Shown: in pieces, positions 46,183-57,761 of the stretch
How the letters are laid out: every line of letters starts with the position of its first letter
Position numbering within the stretch: the first letter of the stretch is position 1
Program-made: the position numbers and the translations under genes
The notes under the pieces: model-generated
The model's input: the letters and a program-made list of their open reading frames with translations, nothing else
The model's database searches: none
What the model was told of the DNA's origin: nothing
Source of the DNA: Congeria kusceri
Lineage: Eukaryota > Mollusca > Bivalvia > Myida > Dreissenidae
DNA: 64,000 nt
Direction of reading: 5' to 3'
NCBI GenBank assembly: GCA_027627225.1
Contig: CM051032.1
Coordinates: 65,203,137 to 65,267,136 of the forward strand

Positions 46183-48765
46183 CAGTGCTCCAGCCAGGAT
46201 TGAAATAATTGCTAAAAAGGGCACTTTTGCATGCGCTCATATTTTTACAAGGTGATGTATAAAGAATAACAGGTTACTGCCTGGTCTTGTGTAATATATC
46301 AGGTGAGGCTTAGAATAATTTAATTATTTTATTCGTGCCGAACCTAATATTATTACACAAGACCAGGCAGTAACCTGTTTTTCTATTTATCATACCACAT
46401 TTTTCGTAAAATATCACCAAACGAGCTGATTTTTATATTAAAAACTAAGGGCGGCGCTGATTTTGCTGAGCCGACTTTTACACGTTTACGTACATGTAGT
46501 TATGGATTTCTAAAAGTCGACTGAATAATACCTTATTATTAACATTGATTACACGCATGCTCATTCATAAAATACTGGAAATGCGAACTGAAATGGATTG
46601 CAACGATGAATTTTATCGGAGAACACACAACGCCGAATTGTTTGAAGACGCCATTTTGGAGGTGTGTAAGATCGTGTCAATATTGACAGTATTTGACTAT
46701 AGTGTGTTAAATTTTTGGTAGTAATGTTTTTGGTTCAACATAAACTGATGCTGTGTAGTGACTTTTAGTGCATTTATTATGAATGTATTGAAATAAATTT
46801 GTATGGATGATTTTTTAGTGTTCCATAGATGACATCATATCACTACCAAAGTGCGGGTTTATGTGAATATTTAAAAAAGAACGTTTTTGTGGTATATGAC
46901 GATTAAAAATAATAAACTATATACGTTCTTGGTATCAAATTGTTTGTTTTGTTGAATCTGATATATTTTTACTGAAACTGTTGACTTTATAGTTGTTTCC
47001 TAATAATATGACGTACCTCCAATCATTGACTGATATAAACTCTACTGACCTGATATAAAAAAATATATCAGGCACCTTTGTATCAGGCCAATATCAGCAT
47101 AGTGGTATGATAAATGAATATATATGTGTAACAAACACATAGGTTATATTATTTCTTCATTTGTTTTGCTTATTTTTTTCATGTATATATACTATACTAT
47201 ACATTTTCCTTGTAATATATTTATACTAAATTGCAAAATGTACTTAGCAATTATATATCACTTAAAGTTTTCATTCTATATAATACAACCCATAATAAAT
47301 GGTTTAATATAATATTTTTGTAATGCGACAGACAGTCATATTTTTTCAGCACCTCTATTTTAATTATTTTAAGTATTTTTTTTAGGTAACTTTAACTGTA
47401 TTTATTTAAAATATATAAAATATCTTTAAGAATTACCTCCAAATATTATCAGTAGCATTTAAATATAACAATTTAAAATATAGTCTATAGCTTGCATAAA
47501 TATAATCATATGCATAATGTTGTATTTGCTATATATATATATACATACGTCCGAAATGTAACGTACGAAAATCTGTACAGTTAATATACATGTCCTATAC
47601 TTTGGTATTTCAATAATTAACTTCAATATGTGACTGAAAACTAATATTTGTAAATAAAATGGAACACAATCATATTTAATACATACTACAGCGTTTGACT
47701 GTTTAAGTAGTTGAATGATAGTAATGTACGGTGGAAGAGAAGATAGCGTAGTAACAATGAACAAAGTTACAAATTATCAGATTAGTATTACGATACACCA
47801 ACAGTATTTTCAAAATAGATTTCTGTATGCACACTTTCACGCTGCTTGAGCTTATATTAATGTTAGCATTACGGCACATTGGCGATCTTTTTTTTTACAG
47901 GACACCGCTGTGGTAAAAATATACTTAAAAAATTGCGTTTAACAGCAGCTGTACACGCACGCTTCCCACGAGCATTTCGTGACGTCGCTGACGTGAACAA
48001 ATAGTTTGCGCGTTTTTTAGCACAGCACGATTTTATAATATTTGTAATTAATATAATTATGTGCAGCGTAATTTTTGGGAAAAAAATTGAAGTCACGCTT
48101 GGACTATTGATGTGAGAACCTTAAAGTCATAACGGCTATTTAGGTATTTAAATATAAAAAAATACCTTGAATTGCATTAAAATAAAATGTAATTTGTTAT
48201 TAAATCCAACTGTTAAAACTTTGTTACAATCATACTCGGGCATTTACTCGTGGATTTGCTGACACCTTTTCTAAGCAATAAACGGTATCTTAATTGCCCA
48301 TAGTTTATTTAAGTAATACTTTCTAATGACGCAAAAAATACGAAACATTGGTGACACACATTAAATTTTCCACGATAAAAACGTGTTTTGCTAGAAATTC
48401 GAATGAAATTCTGCAAGGTTACGGACAGGTGCAGAAGCTGATTATACATTGACTAATTGTGCACAGATACGTCCACAGACGAAATGTTAAATCAATAGCC
48501 AAGATCGGCAAAATCAGCGAGTGCTTTACTCTGATCAAAGATGAGATAAGTGACGTAGTACACACATTCACGGGTTAACGGTCGGTATTTACACTGGATT
48601 AAACTGACGCAGCGTGTATCCATTTTGTCCATCGCGTACTGCATGTACATATATAGAGACATATACGGCAAGGTCGAGATTAAAGCCGGCAGGGCGGGAT
48701 CAAAGGCGGCAGGTCGAGGGCGGCAGGGCGCTGCGCCCTGTCATTTAGGCCTAACTGGAGCATTG
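46183..48765. mobile_element. Element B, copy 2, interrupted by element C1
   Basis: Ends CAGTGCTCCAGCCAGG and, inverted, CAATGCTCCAGTTAGG. The 7 bases TTGATAT flank both sides (46176-46182, 48766-48772). The inner GC-rich 'gggcgctgcgccct' palindrome near the right end is shared with copy 1 (43880-43915). The 46258-47113 segment is absent from copy 1 and is element C1. Non-coding. Confidence 0.75.
46258..47113 (+). mobile_element. Hairpin-ended element C, copy 1 (~855 bp)
   Basis: The left end is a hairpin of 29 perfect pairs (46268-46296 with 46351-46379) around a loop with TGAGGCTTAGAA and GCCGAACC. The right end has CCTGATATA/TATATCAGG (47049-47057, 47064-47072) followed by CACC. The 9-mer TATATCAGG also abuts the left-loop TGAGGC (46295-46303). 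'atttatcataccac' inside the left end pairs with 'gtggtatgataaat' at the right terminus. A 23-codon ATG frame (46593-46661) ends at a GTGTGT that could be a donor. The insertion is defined by comparison with B copy 1. Confidence 0.65.
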
Positions 48766-49128
48766 TTGATATTATGTTACATGTAGTCTATGATTATAAA
48801 GTTTAGAGTTTATTTCATGTATTATTATATGAATATCCTTGTGTGTCCAAAATTTGACGTCACCATAATTAAAATATTTTTTTTTATTGTAATATTTTTA
48901 TTGTAAGGTTATTGTAAGGTTTTCGTACATACACTTCAAATTATTATTAAATAGAAAAATGCAAGGAGACGCGGTTTCGAAATAAAAATGCTTAAATCTG
49001 AGGATTCCAATTACACAATTCTTTCTTTGGCAAGTGAACAAACAACATAGCCGTTATGCGTAATACTTCAGATCTATTAAAAAATAACAATACAACCCAG
49101 AATTTGTATTTTACACATATTCATACTT
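48766..49128. other. Gene-free AT-rich interval
   Basis: No repeat family or exon recognised, apart from a short direct repeat ('attgtaatatttttattgtaagg'). Confidence 0.4.
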
Positions 49129-49330
49129 CTGTGGAATCACTAATTTTCGCGGTGGTCGCATTTTCATGCTTTTTTTGCTCCCGCCATTGCATGAATTTAT
49201 GACCACCACGCATATTTACTTATTTCGTAGTGTAGCAACACATTGGGAGCTTACACGTTCGTTCAAATGTACATTGGTAATCGTTGGTAAATATACGCAG
49301 ATAGGCCAATATGTTAGGATGCGAATGTTT
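49129..49330 (-). mobile_element. Truncated copy of the CTGTAGAATCACT MITE
   Basis: 'ctgtggaatcactaattttcgcggtggtcgc', 'gctcccgccattgcatgaattt' and 'gttcgttcaaatg' match the inverted right half of the element at 62864-63283. The opposite end is not found. Confidence 0.6.
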
Positions 49331-50117
49331 TTAATGAATGTTTTTGAATGTTTTCTACATAAGCTTCATTCTGATTAATGAATGCATGTTTTTTTCTTTT
49401 ACATTAAATTGTGGGCGTTTTCGTACATTTAAATGCGGTCATACACTGCAGATCTGCTATATCGCCATTCTCGGGTTCCATATATATGAATATACATGTG
49501 TACACTATAGCCCATTTTTGTGACCTCAAAACATAAACGTAATTAACTTGCCTTTTTTATTGTTGTTGACATCCTTAATATGTTATATTCATATGTAAAA
49601 TATTCCAATTGTATACAAAATAATAAAGATTTAATATTATTCCTTTTAATTAATGTCAATTAGCATATAACCAATTCAAAATCCATAACGCATTTCCGAA
49701 CATTAATGTTCACGTGATGTAAACACAAATTCTATTTTACCATTAAACTGCACGTGTATTCCATGTTAATCCTTTGTTCTGCTAAAAAAGCGCGTGAAAA
49801 TTATGCCGACATGTACAACGTCACGTCAAACACATTGAAAGCGTGGGTGCATTGAGTAATACATCATAATTCATTGAGTAAAAGGAACATGAAGATGTTA
49901 CTTTTCGCAAGTTGATTGTTCGAGTAAAGAATTAGCGCCCGCGATGTGGAGCAGAAAAGAGTACTTTAATGGGCAGTTTTAACAGCAAGGTTTCAGTTTG
50001 ACATAACGTGATATATTGTACCTAATGTCTCGCCTAAATCTGCAACCACTGTTGTCAATTTAGAGCCTAATCCGGTACTTATATACATGTTTATTGCAAC
50101 AAACAAGCTGTCACTAT
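49331..50117. other. Gene-free interval
   Basis: AT-rich, with no exon or repeat family that I recognise. Confidence 0.4.
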
Positions 50118-51049
50118 CAGTCTTCGTTGTAACTGGGTTGCCCGATGCCCGGGACAAGTAGATTTGATTTCGGGCTAGCAGAAAATGCCAGATGCTTGCC
50201 CGATCGGGCAAGTGTTTTCAGAGGCCTTATATATTGTGTGGAAGCTGAAATGCATTACAAATAACATTTAAGATTGTTTCTTAGAAGAAAATATATACAA
50301 AACCAGTTGTTTTATTGGCATATAAAGTATTTACACATAAACATATGGCGTCATCATGCTGTGCGGTCTATAAAAAATATATAAATAAATCATTTTGAAT
50401 GAAATTAATTGCATAAGTGCATGTTGTTTGAAAGTAAAACTGCATTGAAATACTTGTCTTTGGTAGGAACTATTTTGGAACTACTTTCGTCAAATGTAGC
50501 TTGCAGTTTAATAAGAGCGAAACGGGATGCTGCACCCTGCTTTTTGTTAGCTTCTCTCTGCTGCCCCTCTGGGTTGGTTCACAGAGAAATGTTGAATATA
50601 TATCTTTTGAAATACAAAATATTTGTGCAAATATGATTATAGAATATATATACTTTGTGTAAAACGTTAATTAGAAGCATTTAAGTGAGTTATCAAGTTA
50701 TTAGAGAATATAAAAAAAATCAAGCTTTCCACCCCTCGCCTTTTGAGCAGAGCCACATTCCTTTTTGACCCTAGATATTTCCTTGTTTATCTTTTAAATC
50801 CCACTTGACACATGACATACAAAATATGAATGTATTTACCATTTTGAGGGAGGACAACAAAAACAAGATGACAAACATGACTATGGAAATAAAATATGAA
50901 TAAATTCAATTATAGAACACGTCATTTTCTTGTATTGCTGTCGAGTACCATTTGAAGTTTGGACAAGTTAAACACATTTAGGGCAAGTGGTTTTGCTAAC
51001 AATTTTGCCCAAACTGGCAAGTGCTTTGAAAAAATTAAGGTGAAGACTG
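50118..51049. mobile_element. hAT-like element, 932 bp (CAGTCTTC ends)
   Basis: Ends CAGTCTTCGTTGTAAC and, inverted, CAGTCTTCACCTTAAT. The flanks GTCACTAT and GTAACTAT match at 7 of 8 bases. The left subterminal region repeats 'ttgcccgat', 'gcccgggacaag' and 'cgggcaag'; the right one has 'gggcaagtgg' and 'ggcaagtgc'. No transposase frame. An internal 'gctgcaccctgc' palindromic motif resembles 54920-54975. Confidence 0.6.
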
Positions 51050-51129
51050 GTAACTATTGGACCCTTCATTGTGTATGGTTTTTCGTTTAATAGCATAATT
51101 GACACATATTTTGTGTAAAAACCATTTCT

Positions 51130-53712
51130 TGTTTGTTTGTTTTTTCAAAATCGTAGTTGCACGAATTTAAGACCGAGCTTCATGAAACAATCTTCTTGAA
51201 ACTCGCTCAGAACATTTGTCCCAATAATATCTCAGACGAGTTCAAAACTGGGTCATGTGGGGTCAAAACCTAGGTCAAATTGAAGAAAAAGCTTGTGAAC
51301 GCTTTAGAAGTCACATTTTTTGCCCAATCAATATGAAACTTGCTCAGAACATTTGTTCTTATGATATATTGGCTGAGTTCAGAAATAGTTCCATTCCGCC
51401 GAAAAACATTGCCGCCAGGGGCGGGGCAGTTTTCCTTATATGGCTATAGAAAAAAGCTTGTGAACACTCTATAAATCACATTTGTTGCCCAATCAACATG
51501 AAACTTGCTCTGAACATTTGTTTTTATGATATCTCAGCCGAGTTCGAAAATGGTTCTGCTCCGCTGAAAAACATGGCTGCCAGGGGGCGGGGCAGTTTTC
51601 CTTATATGGCTATACAAAAAGCCTTTGAACACTCTAGGAGTCACATTTTTTCAACATGAAACTTGCTCTGAACATTTGTTCTAATGATATCTCAGCCTAG
51701 TTAAGAAATGGTTCTGCTCCATTGAAAAACATGGCTGCCTAGGGGCAGGGCAGTTTTCCTTATTATGGCTGTATTGAAAACTTTAAAAAGCTTGTGAACA
51801 CTCTAGAAACTAAGGATGCAAAGGGTAGCAAATTTTGCTCGGGTCGGGTATCTTCCTTCAGGTCGGGTATTGATTAAGTAAAAGTACACATCAACTTTGC
51901 ACCTCCAGAGTGCTGTTCCGATCTGTAAACATTGTTTCTACCCTGAAGATTTGACCATAAATTAAATTCTTCTCGTTTCGATAAATACAGAATAGTTCAG
52001 TAATTTATTTGCATAGGTTCTATTGCAGAGAATGCACAGGCTTTTTGTGTACGAATATATATGCATTATAAAGGTATTGATTCATCATTCGAGGTGTGTA
52101 CTTGACGGGGAAAAATATGGCGCAGGAAAAAGAAAGGGTGAATACTGAATAACCACCCTCCCTCCCTCAACAGTTTTGTTTGCTGTAAAATTTGAGTACT
52201 TCTTTTCATTAACGATAAATTTGACATTTATTTAGGTTTCGTCATATAAATAACGATGCTCTGAAAGCCAATGCACTCTGCCACACCTATTTCCTCAACT
52301 GTGCGGTTTGAAACACTTTGGTTTAAGACGTCTTTCCATACAGCTGTTCAGTGATGCACTCCAATATCATATTTGCTTTTATTTGTAAAACAAAATCTGT
52401 CAAATAGAAACAGCTGGCCTATGCGATCTTGGTATTATTGATTTGTTGAATATGGTTTTAGATTAAGAAGAATGTTAAGAAAGATGATGATGATTACAAA
52501 TGTTGAATTACACTATTACTTAAACACACAACCCGACCTGAATTTTCCAATGAGGAACCGAACTCGAGTTAATTTTAATGGAACAGAGAATGCGGATATT
52601 TTCGGGTACCCATTGCATCCCTACTGGAAACCAGATTTATTGCCCAGTCTTCATTGCCCAGAACATTTGTTCTAATGATAACTCAGACGAGTTCGACACT
52701 GGGTCATGTGGGTCAAAAACTAGGTCACTAGGTCAGATTGAATAAATAGCTTGTCAACACTCTAGAAGTCATATTTTTGACCCAATCTTCTTGAAACTCA
52801 CTCAGAACATTTGTTTCAATAATATCTCGGACAAGTTCGAAACTGTGGGTCACGTGAGGTAAAAAACTTGGTCCCAACGCCAAATTGAAAAAAAAAGCTT
52901 GTGAACACTCTACAGGCCACATTTGTTTGCCCAGTCATCATGTAACTTGCTCAGAACATTTGTCCCAACGAGATCACAGACAGGTTGGAATCTGGGTCAT
53001 GTGGTGTCAAAATTAGGTAACCAGGCCAAATTAAAGAAAAAGCTTCTGAACACTCTAGATGCTACATCTATAGAACAGTCGTCATGAAACTGGCTCAGAA
53101 CATTTGTCCGAATGATATCACGGACGAGTTTGAAACTGGGTCATGTGGGATCAAAAACAAGGTCACTAGAGCCATTTGAAGAAAAAGCTTGTGAGCACTC
53201 TATTAACTATAGCCCAATCATCATGAAACTTGCTCAGATGATATCTCGGATGAGTTCAAAACTGGTGTACGTGGGGTCAAAAACTAGGTCATGAGGGCAA
53301 ATTGAACAAAATGCTTGTGAATACTCTAGAAGTCACATTTGTGCCCAATCTTCCTGAAACTGGCTCAGAACATTTGTTTCAGTGTTGTCTCGGATTAGTC
53401 GAAACTGGGTCATTTGGGGTAAAAAACCCACCAGGCCAGATTGTAGAAAAAGCTCATGAACACTCTGGAGGTCACATTTATAGGCCAATCATCATGAAAC
53501 TTGTTTAGAACATTTGTCCCAATGATATCTGGGACAAGTTCGAAATCAGGTCACATGGGGTCAAAAAGTAGGTCACCAGGCCAAATCGAACAAAATGATG
53601 TGAACACTTTACAGGCCACATTATTAGCCGAATCTTCATGAAACTTGCTCAGAACAATTAAGTTCCTCAGCCCCTCAGATGCCCGACCTAGGGCCTTGTG
53701 GCCCTCGTTTTT
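51130..53712 (+). repeat. Tandem array, ~155-bp unit (>10 copies), HINE-like 3' end
   Basis: Units contain 'gcttgtgaacactctagaag', 'catgaaacttgctcagaaca' and 'gacgagttcgaaactgggtc'. The array closes at about 53680-53706 with 'gatgcccgacctagggcc-ttgt-ggccctcgtt', a diverged form of the 3' hairpin of the HINE-like elements. It is interrupted by a hAT-like element at 51811-52623. The + strand frames here are repeat products. Confidence 0.75.
51811..52623. mobile_element. hAT-like element (TAAGGATGCAA / TAGGGATGCAA ends), 813 bp
   Basis: The inverted ends are TAAGGATGCAAAGGGTA and TAGGGATGCAATGGGTA. The flanks CTAGAAAC (51803-51810) and CTGGAAAC (52624-52631) match at 7 of 8 bases. 'gggtcgggta' motifs repeat inside the left end and 'acccgacctg' at the right. 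No transposase frame. Confidence 0.7.
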
Positions 53713-54360
53713 AAATTGTGCAATTTGCAAATGTCAGTCAAATCTCATCAAACTAGTCCAACTATTGAACAAGGTTTCGCATTATGTATGGAAAGATACA
53801 ATGTATTGGAAGATGTGATAATACCAAATATCATGACAACCAGCTACGATTAATCAAATTGTTATTTCATTGTGTACTTTTTTGCAAAATGTTTATCTGG
53901 CCCTTTTTGGGGGAAGGTGGCGAGTCCTTTTAAGAGGGGAATTTAACGTTAAAAGGGGAATTTTCGGGAATTTGGTAAATCATTATTATACATTATATAT
54001 TATTATTACCCGGTATACATCTACTATGTAATATAAACATACTTAATAATTTTTGTAATACATTTATATCAAACTGGGTTTCTTGAAAACAAGTTACATT
54101 GTTCACGAAAGTTCTATCTTTGCCAATTTTTGGTCAAATTTTTTCTACATAAAGTAAAAATTCTGATGGGAATTTTTTTTTTAATTACAAAAGGGAAAGA
54201 TATATACTTTTTCATTAAGGGAATGGGGCAGAATTCTGCCCCAAAAATGGCAAAAAAAAGGCCTGCTATAATAATATGAAATATTGATAATCATGCACTG
54301 AAAAAATATTGTATCTATAATTCTTATCAAAATATGCCAAAGTGTTAATGGCCTGCAATA
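53713..54360. mobile_element. Probable MITE-like element (53897-54262) in a gene-free stretch
   Basis: 'tggccctttttggggg' near 53898 and 'ccccaaaaatggcaaaaaaaaggcc' near 54240 form rough inverted ends. 'aaaggggaatt' type motifs recur inside, resembling the interior of 59921-60277. Limits are uncertain. Confidence 0.4.
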
Positions 54361-54441
54361 TGCAATGAAATTATATCATCCCTTAAAAGCCAGAAGGGGC
54401 TATCACTTCTGGCTTTTGAGGGACGATATATTTGCATTGCA
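54361..54441. repeat. 81-bp hairpin 61 bp upstream of the first recognised SMC5 exon
   Basis: Arms 54361-54396 and 54406-54441 pair at 32 of 36 positions around a 9-nt loop. The inner stem is AAAAGCCAGAAG / CTTCTGGCTTTT. It lies in the intron upstream of the exon at 54503. It could be a tiny MITE or a structured intronic RNA. Confidence 0.75.
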
Positions 54442-54502
54442 CGTAATTCACTGAACAAAAAACAAATTTTCTGGCCTACAATAATTAAAACCTTATTTTC
54501 AG

Positions 54503-54697
54503 AACTTACGATTCTGTGGAATTTCAATGCGGTCCACGCTTGAATGTCATCATCGGGCCCAATGGCACTGGCAAGTCTACCATTGTGTGCGCCATCTGCC
54601 TGGGCCTTGCGGGTAAACCCAGCCTCCTGGGACGAGCCAACCACCCCACAGAATTCATCAAGTATGGCTGCAAAAAGGCTTGCATTGAACTCGAACT
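54503..54697 (+). CDS. SMC5: SMC5 exon with the Walker A motif
   Basis: Acceptor 'ttattttcag' and donor 'gtaagtc' bound 195 nt. The frame reads TYDSVEFQCGPRLNVIIG, then PNGTGKSTIVCAICLGLAG, GKPSLLGRANHPTEFIKYG and CKKACIELEL. GPNGTGKST is the Walker A loop of the SMC ATPase head; 'TYD.VEF.CGPRLN' and 'FIK.GCKKA.IE.EL' are specific to SMC5. SMC5 pairs with SMC6 in a ring complex for DNA repair, replication-fork restart and SUMO ligation. The exon starts on the third base of a codon and ends after two bases, in phase with the exon at 57615. The upstream first exon (start codon, GSI.RI..NF segment) is not recognised and may lie before the window or in a long intron. Confidence 0.93.
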
Positions 54698-55069
54698 GTA
54701 AGTCAACCCTTTCAGATAAGGAAAGATCTAGGATCAAAACATGCACAGGTTGCTGCTAAAAAGGAGCAGGGTGGAAAGACGGACCAGTTTGTTTACATTA
54801 TCTAATAATTTTTAAATCCAGGGTTTTTATTAGTCTTAAGCTTCTTATTAAGGTTTTTAAGCATAGTCTACTCATTTGGCACTTTATATTTGAAATCATT
54901 TCGGTGTTGACCAGCCCAGAGGGGCAGCAAGTGGGAACCAATTAGCAGGGTGCAGCACCCTGCTATTTTGCTCTAGATCTTTCCCTACTTTTAGGGCTTT
55001 TTTACCTTGTATAACAGGGGCTGAATCGAGTGTCAGGCCCTAGAAAAGTTTCTTTCAACAATCATGCTA

Positions 55070-55213
55070 CAGGGCTTTTTTTTTCTGCTCTTGGGGGTGG
55101 CACCCTTTGCCCTCATTGTGGGGAAAAAAAACGTTACATTTGGCATTTTGGGGAAAAATGTCAGGGGATGACGCCTTATAACAACCTCGCCTATAAAAGG
55201 AAAAAAAGCCCTG
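55070..55213. mobile_element. 144-bp MITE with CAGGGCTTTTTTT ends
   Basis: The inverted ends CAGGGCTTTTTTT are identical to those of the 1120-bp element at 35424-36543, so it may be a deletion derivative mobilised by the same transposase. A clear target duplication is not seen. It lies in an SMC5 intron. Confidence 0.65.
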
Positions 55214-55424
55214 ATGCACTTTAGTCAAAAGTTGATTTTACACCTGGATTGTTTGTTTCTTTTTTCATGTACCAAATTGACCATACGACGACATTTGATT
55301 GACAATGTGTTTAGCCATTCAGAAAGCTAGGACTTAATTGTTTAGTGTCAAAGACAATGGTGTTTGACAGACTTTATTCTAGGTGGGCGTGGTTATAAAT
55401 CTCATAGCGTATAGTCATTTATAC

Positions 55425-56218
55425 CAGCGTTTTTCCTGACCTCTTTGGGAATGGTACCGGTACTGGTTAAATTGGGAACATTAGCGGCGTTTTCAGCCAA
55501 ATTGGGAATTTAACCACTCATTAAAAAATGTGGAAAAGGATATAAAAACAGTAAGTTACAATAAATAAACCCTAAAACAATTTCTTCCATTTATTCTTTA
55601 ACTTGCATTCAAGTCAGACTATGGTTTTATATGCCGTGCTTGTGGGTATTAACCTGCACAACTTGCCCCAGAGACACAAGTTTGCTCATGGACTCGACAC
55701 TGACAATGTCTGTTTCAAGGGTTGACAGAACATAAACAAAATTACTAGTATCTTCCGCCGTTAATGACAGTTGTGGATCTATACTTTCTGCTTTGCCATA
55801 AAAGCCATAGCTAGATAAAGGATTTCACCATTAATGTTTTTTTTGGTAGTATTTAGTGTTATGAATTGCCATGTCTCATCAATGACACTCGCGAAAACGC
55901 GTTACAGTTCAGCTGGTTTCCATTCTCGCACACAGTGTATAACTGATAACAGTAACCAATCGTTACAGCGCCTCCAAACCTTGTAGCGGTTACATCCCCT
56001 AGCCGTTAACAGTAACTGATTTGAGCTGTGCGCGGAGGTTTACGCTTGGGTAAAACAAATGTAAAATACAGGAACATTGTCAATCTTTTCAGGGTCTTTT
56101 TTGATTTTTTTATTACCTTTGGGTATTTTTTAACTTCAAATTGGGAAAAATGGTAAGAAAATCGGATTGGGAATGGTACCGTTTTCCGTTACTGACTTTA
56201 TATAGAGGAAAAACGCTG
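55425..56218. mobile_element. hAT-like element with 5-bp target duplication (CAGCGTTTTTCCT ends), 794 bp
   Basis: The inverted ends are CAGCGTTTTTCCT. Both flanks are TATAC (55420-55424, 56219-56223). 'aaattggga' and 'gggaatggtacc' motifs repeat near both ends. No transposase frame. It lies in an SMC5 intron. Confidence 0.75.
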
Positions 56219-56455
56219 TATACAAAAGTCTTTTAAACTAATGCTTGGGCCCCAACTTCCTTTATTAATGTTTTTCTTTCTAAGTATGGCCCATTACTTT
56301 TGTTGTTTTGTAAATCATGATAACCAAGCGCTGAGAAGCCAGGAAGTTTTACAAATTTGTTCAATTTCTTTTTCATGGGAATGTTGATGCTAGTATATAA
56401 TTGTCAACTGTCATGCAGTCTGTTGTACAACTCTTAAGTAAAGTATATATAGAGA

Positions 56456-57575
56456 ATGGAGAAAGTTTATCCGGTGAGGCTTAGAAAATAAATTTTTGTT
56501 TTCAGGCCGAACCGGATAAACTTTCTCCTTCCCGGCACCTACCGTGTATTCTATTTATCCTGATTTCTATTCAATTAAATTAAAAAGCACCAAACACTAA
56601 TTAAAGTTTTAAATTTAAAAACATTCTAGTCGGGCCTCGACCTAATAACTCGCTTCCATGAATGCGTACTTCCCCGAAAAAATGGTTCTCTATTTCTTAA
56701 TCACCTTTTTCCAAAAGCAAAAGTAAAATATTAATAAATCTTATTTGCTGATGTCAGTACGACACGCAAATGACGTAGTAAATTTGTTTTTGTTTTAAAC
56801 CAGATTATATTGGTTTTTAAAGAGTTAAATTACGTCACACCAACTACGTCATTCTTTTTGAGTCGTAAGTTTACACAATGTAGTCAAACGAGAACACGAG
56901 TGCTTTGCAGTTTAAAATACATGAAATCGGAATAAATATTTAGTGTTTCTGTGTTTTGGATGGAGTATATTATGCAAGAGCATTCAGATAAAAAGTGTAT
57001 GGAATATTTGCCTCGAATGGAAACGGTGAGATTGATCCCTTTTCAATTTTCTACGATTTACTCGGATAGTTGTGGGTGGAGGACAGTGTAACTGAAAGTG
57101 AAATAAATCATAAATGTTTAGTTCTACGTTAAAATTTTGATAACTTTTTTTCATTTCTTTTCATCGGAAATTTATATAAAAGGTTATTTCTTTGATGAAT
57201 ATGCTCTGTTGGCTGACCAAAGAAAGTCTGTCCACAAAGAATAAACCGCTTGCATCAGATTCAATTGTGTTGAAATGGAATGGAACTGGAAGGAAGTTGT
57301 TGTTAACCAGTTAAATGGAATGTGAGGACAAACAACTCATTTGTTGTTTAACTATGTTAAACTAGACAACACAAAGTTTGTATCGATGAAAAACTCTGGT
57401 AAGTAGACTTTATGCTGTGTCATTCTCGACAATGTTGTTATGGGGCGCGTACGAATACCTATTGACGGTATATCACAGTCACGTGATCTACTGCCGGATA
57501 TCAACAAGTTTATACGGTCACCGCTTTATTAGGTCACTGTTTGGGTTAGTAGCAGGATAATGTGTTATACCGGAC
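56456..57575 (+). mobile_element. Hairpin-ended element C, copy 2 (~1.1 kb)
   Basis: The left end is a hairpin of 17 perfect pairs (56458-56474 with 56512-56528) around the same loop motifs as copy 1: TGAGGCTTAGAA and GCCGAA. At the right, CTACTG-CCGGATA..TTTATACGG-TCACC (57488-57522) aligns with CTACTG-ACCTGATATA..TATATCAGG-CACC of copy 1. The copy-specific 9-mers TTTATCCGG (left) and TTTATACGG (right) replace TATATCAGG. A 22-codon ATG frame (56960-57025) ends at GTGAGA, parallel to copy 1. The right limit is approximate. It lies in an SMC5 intron. Confidence 0.55.
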
Positions 57576-57614
57576 TCTTTAGTTGCTTGATTAAAAAAAG
57601 CAAGATGCTTGTAG

Positions 57615-57717
57615 GTTCAACCAAGATGGTCAGAACTATGTTGTTAAGCGGGAAATCAGCAAAGAAAGTCCAACAAATAAGTGGTGGGTAAATGGGAGGT
57701 CAGCTACCCAGAAAAAT
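57615..57717 (+). CDS. SMC5: SMC5 exon following Walker A
   Basis: Acceptor 'gatgcttgtag' and donor 'gtaagt' bound 103 nt. The single leading G completes the leucine codon begun at 54697, then FNQDGQNYVVKREISKES and NKWWVNGRSATQKN. The order 'F...G.NYVV.REI', tryptophan, 'VN...AT.K' is that of SMC5 right after the head's first strand block. It ends in phase 0, as the next exon requires. Confidence 0.9.
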
Positions 57718-57761
57718 GTAAGTATTTACTGAATTTATTTAATGTAATTAAACAGTGTTTC

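Noticed and set aside
46593..46661. First exon of a gene inside element C1
   Set aside because: A 23-codon ATG frame ending at GTGTGT; the parallel frame in C2 (56960-57025) has an unrelated peptide, and no second exon is visible. Kept only as a remark in the element entry.
54524..54706. Antisense frame over the SMC5 exon
   Set aside because: Shadow of the GC-rich SMC5 exon; it lacks splice or domain support.
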